This document shows, in pieces, positions 17,725 through 26,923 of a DNA stretch of 64,000 nt. Source of the stretch: Puniceicoccaceae bacterium (lineage in GTDB: Bacteria; Verrucomicrobiota; Verrucomicrobiia; Opitutales; JAFGAQ01); the NCBI GenBank assembly GCA_028285755.1, contig JANQOQ010000006.1, positions 124,001 to 188,000 on the forward strand. Direction: 5' to 3'. How positions within the stretch are numbered: position 1 is the stretch's first letter; each line of letters starts with the position of its first letter. The notes under the pieces are model-generated. The model did no database searches and was not told where the DNA came from. It worked only from the letters and a program-made list of their open reading frames with translations. Both the position numbers and the translations under genes were made by a program.

Positions 17725-18636
17725 ATGTATAGATACAAAAAAGTCTTAGTGCATCTTGAGCTGCAGGAGGATGAGCCGCATGTCATCAAGATGGCGGCAA
17801 AAATCACCCAGCTTGCCAAATCGGAGCATATTATCTTCACCCATTTTTCGGAGAAGATCGATATACCTGCACCGGTTAAGGAGAAATATCCCTGGCTACT
17901 CGAGCCCATTGATAAGACGATGCAAAATCGTATCAACGAGCAATTAGGCGCCGATTATGAAGGACATGATGAAACCAAAGTAGAAGTACGGGTAGCTGAG
18001 GGGCAACCGGTTTACAAACTATTGGAAATTGCCCAAAAAGAGGATGTCGACCTCGTCATCATTGGTAAGGATACTGAAGATGCGCAGCTTGCTGTAAGAC
18101 TTGCACGGAAAGCACCCTGTTCGGTATGTGTGGTGCCTACTGGAGCAAATGCAAACTTTAAGAAGATACTCGTGCCCATCGACTTTTCTGGCTATTCAAA
18201 GAACGGTATCGACGTGGCTGCAGCTTTCGGTGAGGCACAGCAACTGGATGAGCTCACCTTCATGCATGTAGCCCTGCTTCCGCGAACACGAAGCCAAGCC
18301 GTACTTTCTGAGAAGCAGCTCAAGGAAATGAATGAGAAACACTACAATCAGTTGCTGGAGGAGTATGCTGAAAAGAATGATACACGCGGATTAAAGGTAA
18401 TTCCCGCTACTGAGCATGGGCACTCCATTGCACCCTCGATTTCGCGCCATGCTATCACCAGTCATTCGGATTTGATTATCATCAGTGCCCGAGGCAAAGA
18501 CGCTCTTTCCGCAATATTACTAGGTAGTAATGCTGAAGAACTAATCGAAATAGCATCTTTGCCCGTCGTTGCCGTTAAGCAGAAGGGGACCGGTAAGTCT
18601 TTCCTTGATAACCTTTTGGGATCAGTAGGCAACTAG
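17725..18636 (+). CDS. tandem-domain universal stress protein
   Basis: A 303-residue cytoplasmic protein made of two UspA domains (about 1-140 and 145-290). Domain one runs YKKVLVHLEL to CSVCVVPTGA. Domain two runs KKILVPIDFSGYSKNGIDVAAAF to LIIISARGKDALSAILLGSNAEELIEIASLPVVAVK, with a glycine/serine phosphate-binding segment like that of ATP-binding Usp proteins. It stands 21 bases upstream of mrpA in the same direction and is probably the first gene of the antiporter operon. This pairs a stress sensor with Na+/pH homeostasis. Confidence 0.92.
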   Translation: MYRYKKVLVHLELQEDEPHVIKMAAKITQLAKSEHIIFTHFSEKIDIPAPVKEKYPWLLEPIDKTMQNRINEQLGADYEGHDETKVEVRVAEGQPVYKLLEIAQKEDVDLVIIGKDTEDAQLAVRLARKAPCSVCVVPTGANANFKKILVPIDFSGYSKNGIDVAAAFGEAQQLDELTFMHVALLPRTRSQAVLSEKQLKEMNEKHYNQLLEEYAEKNDTRGLKVIPATEHGHSIAPSISRHAITSHSDLIIISARGKDALSAILLGSNAEELIEIASLPVVAVKQKGTGKSFLDNLLGSVGN

Positions 18637-18657
18637 CTCTCAATACGGGATAACTGT

Positions 18658-20964
18658 ATGGGTGTATTTATTACTATTCTGGGGCTGCTTGTATTTGCGT
18701 TTTTCGCACCCTGGATCCATCGCATTGCCAAATCCTATACGGGTTGGTTGTTTGCGTTGATCCCTGCAAGTGGCTTTGCGTATTTCATAAGCCTTTTGCC
18801 TGCCATTAACGCGGGTGGGGTGGTGCAGTATTCCATCGAGTGGTTTCCCGCTCTGGATACTTCACTGAGCTTCTATATTGATGGCCTAAGCCTGTTAATG
18901 GGCCTGTTAATCACAGGCATTGGCTCATTTATTCTGATTTTTGCCCAGGGTTACCTGCATAAGCATATGCTTCAGGGTCGATTTTTCAGCTATCTGCTAG
19001 TCTTTATGGCTGCAATGCTCGGAGTAGTGACCTCGGATAATTTAATACTGCTTTTTGTATTCTGGGAGCTCACCAGTATTTCCTCTTACATGTTGATCGG
19101 TTATTACCACGGTAATGAGGACGCTCGCCGAAAGGCACTACAGGCCTTGCTGGTAACTGGGTTAGGCGGGGTCGCTCTGCTCGCTGGCGTAATCATGCTC
19201 GGGCTGGCCAGTGAAAGCTGGACCGTGTCTGCATTGCTCAACGGTAGTTTTTCTGCAGCTGAACACGCCTGGTATCCTTACATCCTGGTGCTCGTGCTTT
19301 TAGGAGCGTTTACCAAGTCGGCTCAATTTCCTTTTCATTTCTGGCTGCCCAATGCGATGGCAGGTCCGGCACCCGTGAGTGCCTACCTGCACTCAGCGAC
19401 GATGGTGAAAGCGGGGGTCTTCCTGCTCGCGCGCTTAAACCCTGCTTTGGGTGACACCATGTCGTGGACGATGGCGCTTTGCGGTTTTGGCATGGTTACG
19501 ATGCTTTGGGGGGCAATCAATGGGCTGTTGCAGACGGATTTAAAGAGCATACTGGCATACACCACATTGAGTGTTCTAGGGATGTTGACCATGCTGCTCG
19601 GTATTGGAACCGATTATGCAATGAAGTCCGCTCTTATATTCCTGCTGGGCCATGCTCTTTACAAAGCAACGCTTTTCATGACGGCGGGATCCGTAGATCA
19701 CGAGAGCGGGACGCGGGATGTGAAGATACTCGGCGGACTAAGGGCAGTGATGCCGATCACCGCCTTTGCAGCCGGGCTTGCGGCATTATCCAAGTCGGGG
19801 TTTCCGCCATTTTTCGGATTTCTAGGTAAAGAATACGTCTACAAAGCCGGCAGCTATCTGGATCAATTCGCTCCCATAATTTTAATAGCGGCAGTGCTTA
19901 CGAATATCATACTCATGTCGCTCGCGCTGAAGGCGGGAGTGCATCCCTACTGGGGCAAACTAAATAAAGAAAATTACCCAAAATCGCCACATGAAGCACC
20001 GCTCTCCATGTATTTGGGGCCGGTTGTGCTTGCGGTTACCGGTCTATTGATCGGGATGTTTCCCGGGCAATTGGTTACACCCTTGCTTTCGCCTGCCGCC
20101 AGTGCGGTTGCGGGGCATCCCGTGGATATTGGTATTTCGCTGTGGCACGGTTTTAACCTCCCGCTGCTACTAAGTATACTTACGCTTGCTGGCGGATTAA
20201 CGCTTTTTGCACTTCGTAGACGTATATGGTATGAATGGAGCCAGAGAATTAAACCACCATTTACTTTCGACGACCTCTACATGGCCTGTTTCAACGGATT
20301 TGTAGCCGTCGCCAAATGGCAGACCCGCTTGCTCCAATCCGGCTATTTAAGGCGCTATCTATTGATCACCTTTACCGCATCGCTGGTGTTGATCTCCTAT
20401 AAGCTTTCACTGTTTGGGGGTATACCCGACAATTTTGACCTCTGGAGCGCAAATTTCATTGAATGGGCTACAGCGATTATAATCATCAGCAGCCTGATTG
20501 TGATCGTAAAGACACAATCCCGTATGACCGCGCTACTGGCGATGGGGGTCACCGGATTTGGAGTGGCGATCGTATTTATTCTTTATGGAGCGCCGGATGT
20601 TGCGATCACGCAAATACTCGTGGAAACCCTGACCCTGGTTTTATTTATGCTCGTAATTTATCGTTTGCCGGCATTCCGCAAGTTATCAGGAGTTAAGACA
20701 CGCATATTCGATGGTATATTCTCCGTCTCAGTCGGCCTAATCATAACCTTGCTGGTGCTGAAGGCACAAAACCTCGATATCGCACCGACCATCTCAGGCC
20801 AGTTTGGAGAGTGGAGCTATCTCGAAGCGAAGGGACGTAATGTGGTGAATGTGATCCTGGTTGATTTCCGGGCACTGGATACGCTTGGAGAGATCGTAGT
20901 GGTCGGTATCGCTGCGCTCGGAATATTTGCACTTGTTCTTAAGGGGAAGGGTGAAAACTCATGA
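18658..20964 (+). CDS. mrpA: Na+/H+ antiporter subunit A (MrpA/MnhA)
   Basis: A 768-residue polytopic membrane protein related to complex I NuoL. Characteristic segments are LFVFWELTSISSYMLIGYY (helix with key Glu), FTKSAQFPFHFWLPNAMAGPAPVSAYLHSATMVKAG, the core Lys/His helix ALYKATLFMTAGSVDHE, and SGFPPFFGFLGKEY. The C-terminal about 200 residues (ALLAMGVTGFGVAIVFILYGAPDVAITQILVETL) form the DUF4040 extension specific to MrpA. MrpB is a separate gene here. It conducts the antiport together with MrpB-G in the inner membrane. Confidence 0.96.
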   Translation: MGVFITILGLLVFAFFAPWIHRIAKSYTGWLFALIPASGFAYFISLLPAINAGGVVQYSIEWFPALDTSLSFYIDGLSLLMGLLITGIGSFILIFAQGYLHKHMLQGRFFSYLLVFMAAMLGVVTSDNLILLFVFWELTSISSYMLIGYYHGNEDARRKALQALLVTGLGGVALLAGVIMLGLASESWTVSALLNGSFSAAEHAWYPYILVLVLLGAFTKSAQFPFHFWLPNAMAGPAPVSAYLHSATMVKAGVFLLARLNPALGDTMSWTMALCGFGMVTMLWGAINGLLQTDLKSILAYTTLSVLGMLTMLLGIGTDYAMKSALIFLLGHALYKATLFMTAGSVDHESGTRDVKILGGLRAVMPITAFAAGLAALSKSGFPPFFGFLGKEYVYKAGSYLDQFAPIILIAAVLTNIILMSLALKAGVHPYWGKLNKENYPKSPHEAPLSMYLGPVVLAVTGLLIGMFPGQLVTPLLSPAASAVAGHPVDIGISLWHGFNLPLLLSILTLAGGLTLFALRRRIWYEWSQRIKPPFTFDDLYMACFNGFVAVAKWQTRLLQSGYLRRYLLITFTASLVLISYKLSLFGGIPDNFDLWSANFIEWATAIIIISSLIVIVKTQSRMTALLAMGVTGFGVAIVFILYGAPDVAITQILVETLTLVLFMLVIYRLPAFRKLSGVKTRIFDGIFSVSVGLIITLLVLKAQNLDIAPTISGQFGEWSYLEAKGRNVVNVILVDFRALDTLGEIVVVGIAALGIFALVLKGKGENS

Positions 20965-21383
20965 AGTCTACCATTTTGGATGTAACGGCGCGGTTGTTAT
21001 TGCCGTGGCTATTTTTTACCTCGTTATTTATACTGTATCGGGGTCACAACCTTCCGGGAGGCGGCTTTATTGGTGGTCTCGTAGGAGCCAGTGGATTTAT
21101 ACTGCTTGTCATGGGTCCGGGTCTTGAGGCGGCAAAACGCGCGCTGCGAGTTGATCCTTTCAGCCTAATCGGAGTAGGGCTCTTACTTGCGGTACTCAGT
21201 GGAATCGGTGGAGTATTTATGGGAAACGCATTTATGGCCGGGTTATGGCTGCCTACCTTTAGCTTGCCCCTGCTTGGGACGGTGCATCTGGGGACACCCC
21301 TGATCTTCGATATTGGGGTATATCTGGTGGTGATGGGATTCACCCTGGCAATGATTTTCAGCTTATCGGAGGCGGATTCATGA
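20961..21383 (+). CDS. mrpB: Na+/H+ antiporter subunit B (MrpB/MnhB)
   Basis: A 140-residue four-helix membrane protein. Its ATG overlaps the mrpA stop (ATGA). Hallmarks are ILYRGHNLPGGGFIGGLVGASGFILL (the conserved GHxxPGGGF motif) and FDIGVYLVVMGFTLAMIFSLSE. Length and order are as expected for a group 1 Mrp operon. Confidence 0.95.
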   Translation: MKSTILDVTARLLLPWLFFTSLFILYRGHNLPGGGFIGGLVGASGFILLVMGPGLEAAKRALRVDPFSLIGVGLLLAVLSGIGGVFMGNAFMAGLWLPTFSLPLLGTVHLGTPLIFDIGVYLVVMGFTLAMIFSLSEADS

Positions 21384-21727
21384 GTACTTTAATTGCTATA
21401 ATAATCGGAGCCCTCGTAGCTGCAGGCGTGTATTGCCTGCTGCGACGGAGTTTGATGAAGCTTGTGATCGGGATCGCGCTTCTGGGCCAGGCAGTGAACC
21501 TGCTGGTTTTCAGTGCGAATGGATTGAAATCTGCGAATCCTCCCTTGATTGAAGCAAGTGCCAAGACACTTGCAGAAGGCACGGCAGATCCACTTCCGCA
21601 GGCTTTGGTTTTGACTGCGATCGTGATCGGTTTCGGGCTTATCTCGTTTAGCCTGGCGCTGATGGGGGTAACTTACCAGAAGACCGGGCACGATGATATC
21701 GATGCGCTTACCAACACGGATACCTAG
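21380..21727 (+). CDS. mrpC: Na+/H+ antiporter subunit C (MrpC/MnhC)
   Basis: A 115-residue three-helix membrane protein homologous to NuoK. Its start overlaps the mrpB stop by four bases. Conserved parts are VYCLLRRSLMKLVIGIALLGQAVNLLVF and DPLPQALVLTAIVIGFGLISFSLAL, the PLPQALVLTAIVI block being diagnostic for MnhC. It forms part of the membrane core with MrpA and MrpD. Confidence 0.95.
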   Translation: MSTLIAIIIGALVAAGVYCLLRRSLMKLVIGIALLGQAVNLLVFSANGLKSANPPLIEASAKTLAEGTADPLPQALVLTAIVIGFGLISFSLALMGVTYQKTGHDDIDALTNTDT

Positions 21728-21738
21728 GGAATATACGC

Positions 21739-23247
21739 ATGAATAATCTAATTTTACTCCCTGTTTTTATACCGTTTGTTGCGGCGATCATCGGATTGAT
21801 ATTCCGGACTCTGCCCGTTCAGCGTACGCTTGGGTTGATCGGTATGGCCGCGGCCACGATTAGTGCTATTTTGCTCCTGAACGTCGTGATGGAGCAGGAC
21901 TATCTGGTATTGAGTCTCGGCGCCTGGCAAGCGCCCTTTGGCATTGTGCTGGTCGCAGACCTGTTGAGTGCGATCATGGTGCTGATTTCATGCATCATGG
22001 GGATTCTCGTGATGCTGTTCTCGGTGCAATCCGTAGATAATGCACGTCAAAAGACCTTTTATTACCCGCTCTACAGCATGCTGATAATGGGAGTGAACGG
22101 GGCATTCCTAACCGGTGATATTTTCAATCTCTATGTATGGTTTGAGGTGATGCTGATCGCTTCGTTCGTATTGATATCTTTGGGGGCAGATCGGGCGCAG
22201 CTTGAGGGTGCCTTTAAATATATGGTGCTGAATCTGGTGTCTTCGCTTTTGTTTCTGGCGGGTGCCGGATTGCTGTATGCTAAGGTAGGCACACTCAATA
22301 TGGCGGATATCGCGCTCAAACTGGCCATCCAGCCAGATTCTTTTCTGATTAACAGCACAGCGATTCTATTTCTCATATCATTTGGGGTAAAAGCCGCGAT
22401 CTTCCCGTTCTTCTTTTGGTTGCCGGCATCCTACCATACGCCGCCAACGGCGATTTCGGCAATCTTTGCGGGGCTGCTCACGAAGGTGGGTGTTTATACG
22501 CTGATGCGCTCATTTACGCTTTTCTTCAATCAGAGTTTTGAATTTTTGCAGGACATATTGCTGATCCTTGCGGCACTCACCATGCTGACCGGGGTATTGG
22601 GAGCAGCGGCACAATATAATATCCGGAGAATCCTGTCGTTCCACATTATCAGCCAGATTGGCTATATGATTATGGGGCTTGCGCTGTTAACACCCCTGGC
22701 ACTTGCCGGAACTGTGTTTTACCTGGTGCACCATATTATTGTGAAAACGAATCTCTTCCTGGTAGGGGGTGTGATCGAGAAGGTCAAAGGCACCGGGGAG
22801 CTTTCGAAGATTGGCGGACTTTACCGAGCACTGCCATTTCTAGCACTGCTGTTTTTTATCCCCGCGTTTTCGCTTGGGGGAATACCTCCACTTTCGGGGT
22901 TCTGGGCAAAATTTGCGCTTGTTAAAGCGAGTATCGACGCGGAAGTTTTCTGGATAACGGCGGTGTCGCTGATAGTCGGAGTGATGACACTCTTTTCAAT
23001 GACCAAAATCTGGGCGGAGGCTTTTTGGAAAGATGCGCCTGAGGAAACCGAAAACAAGGTAGAGCCCAAAACACTTAAGCTGATGTATGCGCCTATCGCT
23101 ATCATGGTGCTGATGACGCTCTATTTAGGGTTATTTGGGCAGGGTATGTTTGAAGTCGCGGAGCGCGCAGCGGATCAGCTGCTGAACCCTGAGGGGTATA
23201 TTCAGGCGGTCATCCCTCAATCCACGGAGGCAATTTCGAAGTTGTAG
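21739..23247 (+). CDS. mrpD: Na+/H+ antiporter subunit D (MrpD/MnhD)
   Basis: A 502-residue NuoM/N-like subunit with about 14 transmembrane segments. Recognisable motifs are NLYVWFEVMLIASFVLISLGAD (essential Glu helix), FGVKAAIFPFFFWLPASYHTPPTAISAIFAGLLTKVGVYTLMR, HIISQIGYMIMGLAL and the HHIIVKTNLFLVGGVIEK helix. It follows mrpC after 11 bases. It is expected to carry one of the proton/sodium channels of the antiporter. Confidence 0.95.
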   Translation: MNNLILLPVFIPFVAAIIGLIFRTLPVQRTLGLIGMAAATISAILLLNVVMEQDYLVLSLGAWQAPFGIVLVADLLSAIMVLISCIMGILVMLFSVQSVDNARQKTFYYPLYSMLIMGVNGAFLTGDIFNLYVWFEVMLIASFVLISLGADRAQLEGAFKYMVLNLVSSLLFLAGAGLLYAKVGTLNMADIALKLAIQPDSFLINSTAILFLISFGVKAAIFPFFFWLPASYHTPPTAISAIFAGLLTKVGVYTLMRSFTLFFNQSFEFLQDILLILAALTMLTGVLGAAAQYNIRRILSFHIISQIGYMIMGLALLTPLALAGTVFYLVHHIIVKTNLFLVGGVIEKVKGTGELSKIGGLYRALPFLALLFFIPAFSLGGIPPLSGFWAKFALVKASIDAEVFWITAVSLIVGVMTLFSMTKIWAEAFWKDAPEETENKVEPKTLKLMYAPIAIMVLMTLYLGLFGQGMFEVAERAADQLLNPEGYIQAVIPQSTEAISKL

Positions 23248-23249
23248 TT

Positions 23250-23576
23250 ATGAAACGATTTTTTGCAGCGATAGAGTTACTGATTTTCTATATGAAGGAG
23301 GTATTCGTCTCCAATATGAAAATCGCCTTTGATGTGGTAACACCGCATCTGCATTCATGCCCACAGATTTTCACGATTGAACTGGATGAGCGCCTCACGG
23401 ATGTGCAGGTGACGGTGCTTTCGAACCTGATTACGATGACACCCGGGACGCTGAGTATCGATGTATCGGAGAATTGCAAGGAACTGATCATCCATTCGAT
23501 GTATATTGAGAACTCCGAGGAGCTGTATGAGGTGGTAAAGCGCCAATATGAAAGGAGAGTGTTGAATGTTTTCTGA
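23250..23576 (+). CDS. mrpE: short Na+/H+ antiporter subunit E (MrpE/MnhE)
   Basis: A 108-residue protein that aligns with the C-terminal two thirds of MrpE (IAFDVVTPHLHSCPQIFTIELDERLTDVQVTVLSNLITMTPGTLSIDVSENCKELIIHSMYI). MrpE is usually about 160 residues with two or three N-terminal helices. Here only one short hydrophobic stretch remains. The frame upstream closes at a TGA at 23190-23192 with no alternative start before ATG 23250, so the short form is real rather than a start miscall. Position between mrpD and mrpF supports function as MrpE. Confidence 0.88.
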   Translation: MKRFFAAIELLIFYMKEVFVSNMKIAFDVVTPHLHSCPQIFTIELDERLTDVQVTVLSNLITMTPGTLSIDVSENCKELIIHSMYIENSEELYEVVKRQYERRVLNVF

Positions 23577-23919
23577 GACTTTAAATGAGGTGTTACACCC
23601 CTGGGTAGTCATCGGGTGTCAAATTCTGATTATGGGAGCCATGCTGCTCTCATTATTGCGCGTGATCCGAGGGCCTAATGTAGTAGACCGTGTGGCCGCA
23701 CTTGATTTGCTGGCGGGCATCATACTTGCGCTTACCATCCTACAGGCGATTGTGAATCATGAGGCCAGCTATATGAATATCGGGATCGCGATTGCGTTGA
23801 TCGTCTTTATGGGGACAGTCGCTATTTCCCGCTACCTTGAGAAGCGTGAATACCCGGTATTTGAAGATAAGCCCAAACGTAAAAAGGGCAAAGTGCTGAA
23901 ACCAGGGGAGGCTTCGTGA
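23566..23919 (+). CDS. mrpF: Na+/H+ antiporter subunit F (MrpF/MnhF)
   Basis: A 117-residue small membrane protein with three helices. The conserved core is RVIRGPNVVDRVAALDLLAGIILALTILQAI, then MNIGIAIALIVFMGTVAISRYLEKREYP. It overlaps the end of mrpE by 11 bases and has a strong Shine-Dalgarno AAAGGAG at 23551-23557, placing the start confidently. The basic tail (KPKRKKGKVLKPGEAS) is cytoplasmic. Confidence 0.94.
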   Translation: MFSETLNEVLHPWVVIGCQILIMGAMLLSLLRVIRGPNVVDRVAALDLLAGIILALTILQAIVNHEASYMNIGIAIALIVFMGTVAISRYLEKREYPVFEDKPKRKKGKVLKPGEAS

Positions 23920-24242
23920 TGGAGAATGTAATCGTAGTATTGATCAACTTTTTTGTGATCCTGGGCTGTGTCTTTGTATTCGTTGCGGCACTGGGTGTAT
24001 ACCGGTTTCCCGATTTTTACACACGAATGCACGCGGCTACCAAGGCCGGTGCATTCGGGGGTGCAAACCTGGCGATTGCGGCTGCACTGGAGTTTGCGAA
24101 TGTGAGCACGGTGATCCAGGCGATCCTAATCGTGGCATTCTTCTATATCACCACACCGGTAGCCAGCCACCTGTTAGGGCGGGCTGCCTATCTGCGGGGC
24201 GTTTATCGATTTGAGCGAAAGAACAAGAACGACGAAGCTTAG
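23916..24242 (+). CDS. mrpG: Na+/H+ antiporter subunit G (MrpG/MnhG)
   Basis: A 108-residue three-helix membrane protein. Diagnostic segments are GVYRFPDFYTRMHAATKAGAFGG and ITTPVASHLLGRAAYLRGV. Its ATG overlaps the mrpF stop (ATGA-type junction), and its own stop overlaps by four bases the end of the convergent sulfatase. This completes a full seven-gene mrp operon, presumably used for Na+ extrusion and pH control in a saline habitat. Confidence 0.95.
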   Translation: MMENVIVVLINFFVILGCVFVFVAALGVYRFPDFYTRMHAATKAGAFGGANLAIAAALEFANVSTVIQAILIVAFFYITTPVASHLLGRAAYLRGVYRFERKNKNDEA

Positions 24243-25675
24243 TTGCGCTGTTCGCCGTCGTATTGCTGTTGCCGGAAGGTAAATACCTCTGACTCGGTGC
24301 GCGCTTCTTTGAAGATACGAGCCATCGTGGCAACGACCTCCGGGTAGTGAACAGCAATGTCGTTGGACTCACCGGGGTCTGAGTTTAAGTCGTAAAGCTC
24401 AATGGGTGCATTCGGATCGTTAAGGATGTTGTAGCGGACTGCTTTCCAATCTCCCTTACGGATCGCAAGACGGCCGCCGCGTTCGTGGAATTCCCAGTAA
24501 AGGTAATCGTGCTGGAGCTGCTTTTCGGGCTTGCCCAGCAATGTAGGCGCGAACGAGACACCATCGATATTCTTGGGTGCTTTGATCCCAGCAAGATCGG
24601 TGACTGTCGGTAACACATCCCAGAATGCACTGATGTGATCAGTTCGAGAGCCTGCCGCAACGGTACCGGGCCACCATGCAATAGTGGGGACGCGGATACC
24701 CCCTTCGTAGAGGTCACGCTTTTTGCCACGGAATGCGCCGTTGCTGTCAAAGTAATCGGGATCGGCTCCACCTTCGAAGTGAGGCCCGTTATCGGAGGTG
24801 AAAATGATGAGTGTATTGTCTGCGATGCCGAGGTCGTTCACGAGCTGGACGATTTCACCGATCTGGTCATCCAGGTAGTGAATCATCGCGGCAAAAGCGG
24901 CACGTGGTTTTTCCTGCGATTCGTAGGGCCCGAGACGGTATTGAGGGCCCTCATCGTAACCCTCGTAAGGGGTTTCCGGCTCAAATTTGCCCCGGTATTT
25001 CTCCATGTATTTCTCCGGGGCGATCAGCTCCGCATGCGGGATAATCGTAGGCACATAGCAGAAGAAGGGTTGGTCGTGGTTGTCCCGGATAAAGTCCAAA
25101 GTTTTCTCGTGGATGATATCGGGTGCAAAAAGCCCCTTCGCTTTGCCCGCATTTTCCTCGAGAATGACTTTTTCGTCGTTATCCCATAGGTGAAAGGGGT
25201 AATAGTGGTGACCCAGACGCTGACAGTTGAACCCGTAGAAAACATCGAAATGGTTCATGGGATCCCCCTCGGAACCGGGATAACCCAGACCCCACTTGCC
25301 GAATGCTCCCGTAACGTAGCCTGCATCGCGGAGGATCTTGGGCAGAGTAGGCACATCGCTGGGGAAGGGTGCCTGACCTTCCGGCTGGATCTCCTTGTTT
25401 CCGCGAATGGGGGTATTACCCGTATGCTGACCACTCATGAGAGCTGATCGCGAAGGTGCACAAACCGTACTACCGGAGTAATGCTGTGTGAAAAAGAGAC
25501 CCTCTGCAGCAAGGCTATCAATATTGGGAGTTTTAAAAAGCGTCTGCCCCGTAAGGCTCAGATCCGCATAGCCTAAATCATCCGCAAGAATATAGATGAT
25601 ATTGGGCTTTTTGGCACTGAGCGATAAGCTCATAGCGGTTATCAGAAGGGTAAAGAGGGCTATTTGAAACTTCAT
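24239..25675 (-). CDS. secreted sulfatase (S1 family, arylsulfatase A-like)
   Basis: A 478-residue exported sulfatase with a signal peptide ending at LSLSA, nearly identical in style to that of the 6.6 kb sulfatase (both continue KKPNI). Metal Asp pair in YILADDLGYADL; formylglycine site C-A-P-S-R with Cys at residue 72 followed by SALMSG; second metal site FTSDNGPHFEGG. The organisation, including GGIRVPTIAWWPG and YDLNSDPGESNDIA, matches the arylsulfatase A / S1 group acting on sulfated sugars. It is divergent from the aldolase-isomerase-kinase operon across a 207-base gap with candidate operators. Confidence 0.95.
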   Translation of the reverse strand: MKFQIALFTLLITAMSLSLSAKKPNIIYILADDLGYADLSLTGQTLFKTPNIDSLAAEGLFFTQHYSGSTVCAPSRSALMSGQHTGNTPIRGNKEIQPEGQAPFPSDVPTLPKILRDAGYVTGAFGKWGLGYPGSEGDPMNHFDVFYGFNCQRLGHHYYPFHLWDNDEKVILEENAGKAKGLFAPDIIHEKTLDFIRDNHDQPFFCYVPTIIPHAELIAPEKYMEKYRGKFEPETPYEGYDEGPQYRLGPYESQEKPRAAFAAMIHYLDDQIGEIVQLVNDLGIADNTLIIFTSDNGPHFEGGADPDYFDSNGAFRGKKRDLYEGGIRVPTIAWWPGTVAAGSRTDHISAFWDVLPTVTDLAGIKAPKNIDGVSFAPTLLGKPEKQLQHDYLYWEFHERGGRLAIRKGDWKAVRYNILNDPNAPIELYDLNSDPGESNDIAVHYPEVVATMARIFKEARTESEVFTFRQQQYDGEQRN

Positions 25676-25735
25676 GAATTTTGAATAGTTAAAACGGTTT
25701 ATGTAGAACTCAATTGAAAACTAAGATTCCGGTAT

Positions 25736-25777
25736 TTCGAAGATGAATTAAAAATATATTCGAAACGTTAGACGTTT
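25736..25777. promoter_or_regulatory. candidate operator cluster in divergent promoter region
   Basis: Within the 207-base gap between the sulfatase ATG (25675) and the aldolase start (25883) lie two copies of the palindrome TTCGAA (25736-25741 and 25759-25764), 23 bases apart start to start. Overlapping the second is a perfect dyad, AAACGT (25763-25768) and ACGTTT (25772-25777) with a 3-base spacer. Spacing of about two helical turns suits a dimeric sugar-responsive repressor or activator. No LacI-type gene is adjacent, so the cognate protein is unknown. Confidence 0.4.
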
Positions 25778-25882
25778 TAAATCGGGATTGTTGGTATTTT
25801 TTTATTGGTAGAGCGATTTAATCAGTTTAATGGTGAGTTTACGGTTCAAACTATAAACGAGTAACCTTAGAATTACCCTGAA

Positions 25883-26923
25883 TTGAAAAGTCTCGATAGA
25901 AAACTTGAGTTAATCCGACAAGATCCTCACGCCTGCAAAGAGTTTATCATCGCCGATGCGAAGGATGCGGATATGGCGTTTGGAATCACTGCCCCGGGGC
26001 TGGACTACAGTCAATGCCAGCATGGATATAATGAGTCCGAAGGATGCTATAAAACCCTGGAGGATTACCGTGAGCAGATACGCGCAGTGATCGACCAGGG
26101 CATTGTGGATATCGTGCTGCTATCGGCATCCAATCTTGAGAAGCTGGCCATTGAGGAAAAGCTATTTGCGAAGTCAGCTGTTACTCCGGCGGCAAGAGCC
26201 AATGATACCAGTGATGTATGGGCCGTAAGGGGGGGTAAGTATCCCAAGCTGCCGTCGCGCGCATTCCGCAGTGCGACGATCGAACACATTAAGTACGGGC
26301 GTTATCAGGTGGATCATAGCCAAGCTCATCAAGGGGCGGATCTGGGGCTGTATTCGATTACCTTTACCAATGACCTGGACTGGGACTACAAAGCACTCTC
26401 GGATTATGCGCAATTCCGCGTGGAGGCTGAGCAAAAGGGCTTCCGGCATTTTCTTGAGCTGTTTAATCCCAATGTGGATCCGGGCATCCCTTCGAAGAAG
26501 GTTTCGGCGTTCCTGAATGACCATATCATTCGCACACTGGCAGGAGTGACGGAAAGCGGCCGGCCTATCTTTCTTAAAATCCCTTATAATGGCCCCGGAC
26601 CGCTCGAGGAGCTGGTGTCCTATGATCCTCAGCTGATTGTCGGTATCCTGGGTGGAAGTGCAGGAACGACGCTGGATGCGTTTCAGCTTATCCATGATGC
26701 GCATAAATACGGTGCCCGGGTCGCACTTTTTGGACGAAAAATCAACTTATCCGAACATCCATTGGCTTTTATTGAGTTCCTGCGCAGGATTGTAGACGGG
26801 CAGATTGAACCGGTTGAAGCGGTAAAAGCTTACCATGGGGTGCTCGAAAAACTGAAAATCAAGCCTCTGCGACATCTTCAGCAGGACCTGCAATCGACAA
26901 AAACCCGGCAGAGTTACCGATAA
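25883..26923 (+). CDS. class I aldolase-like TIM-barrel protein
   Basis: A 346-residue cytoplasmic protein starting at TTG 25883 (no ATG until residue 31). Features resemble the DeoC/LacD/FbaB group: IFLKIPYNGPG with a lysine in the position of the Schiff-base Lys, then VGILGGSAGTTLDAFQLIHDAHKYGARVALFGRKI, whose glycine-rich turn would bind phosphate. The N-terminal part (FGITAPGLDYSQCQHGYN, IVDIVLLSASNLEKLAIEEKLF) is not familiar. It is followed without a gap by an isomerase and a kinase, so cleavage of a ketose phosphate into two trioses or a triose plus aldehyde is the natural inference. I cannot name the substrate. Confidence 0.65.
   Translation: MKSLDRKLELIRQDPHACKEFIIADAKDADMAFGITAPGLDYSQCQHGYNESEGCYKTLEDYREQIRAVIDQGIVDIVLLSASNLEKLAIEEKLFAKSAVTPAARANDTSDVWAVRGGKYPKLPSRAFRSATIEHIKYGRYQVDHSQAHQGADLGLYSITFTNDLDWDYKALSDYAQFRVEAEQKGFRHFLELFNPNVDPGIPSKKVSAFLNDHIIRTLAGVTESGRPIFLKIPYNGPGPLEELVSYDPQLIVGILGGSAGTTLDAFQLIHDAHKYGARVALFGRKINLSEHPLAFIEFLRRIVDGQIEPVEAVKAYHGVLEKLKIKPLRHLQQDLQSTKTRQSYR

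Noticed and set aside
23294-23318. Strong Shine-Dalgarno-like GAAGGAGG followed by an ATG inside mrpE
   Set aside because: The spacing of about 14 bases is too long, and starting at 23316 would remove conserved MrpE sequence.
24635-25189. A 184-codon plus-strand open frame
   Set aside because: Antisense to the 24.2 kb sulfatase; no recognisable features.
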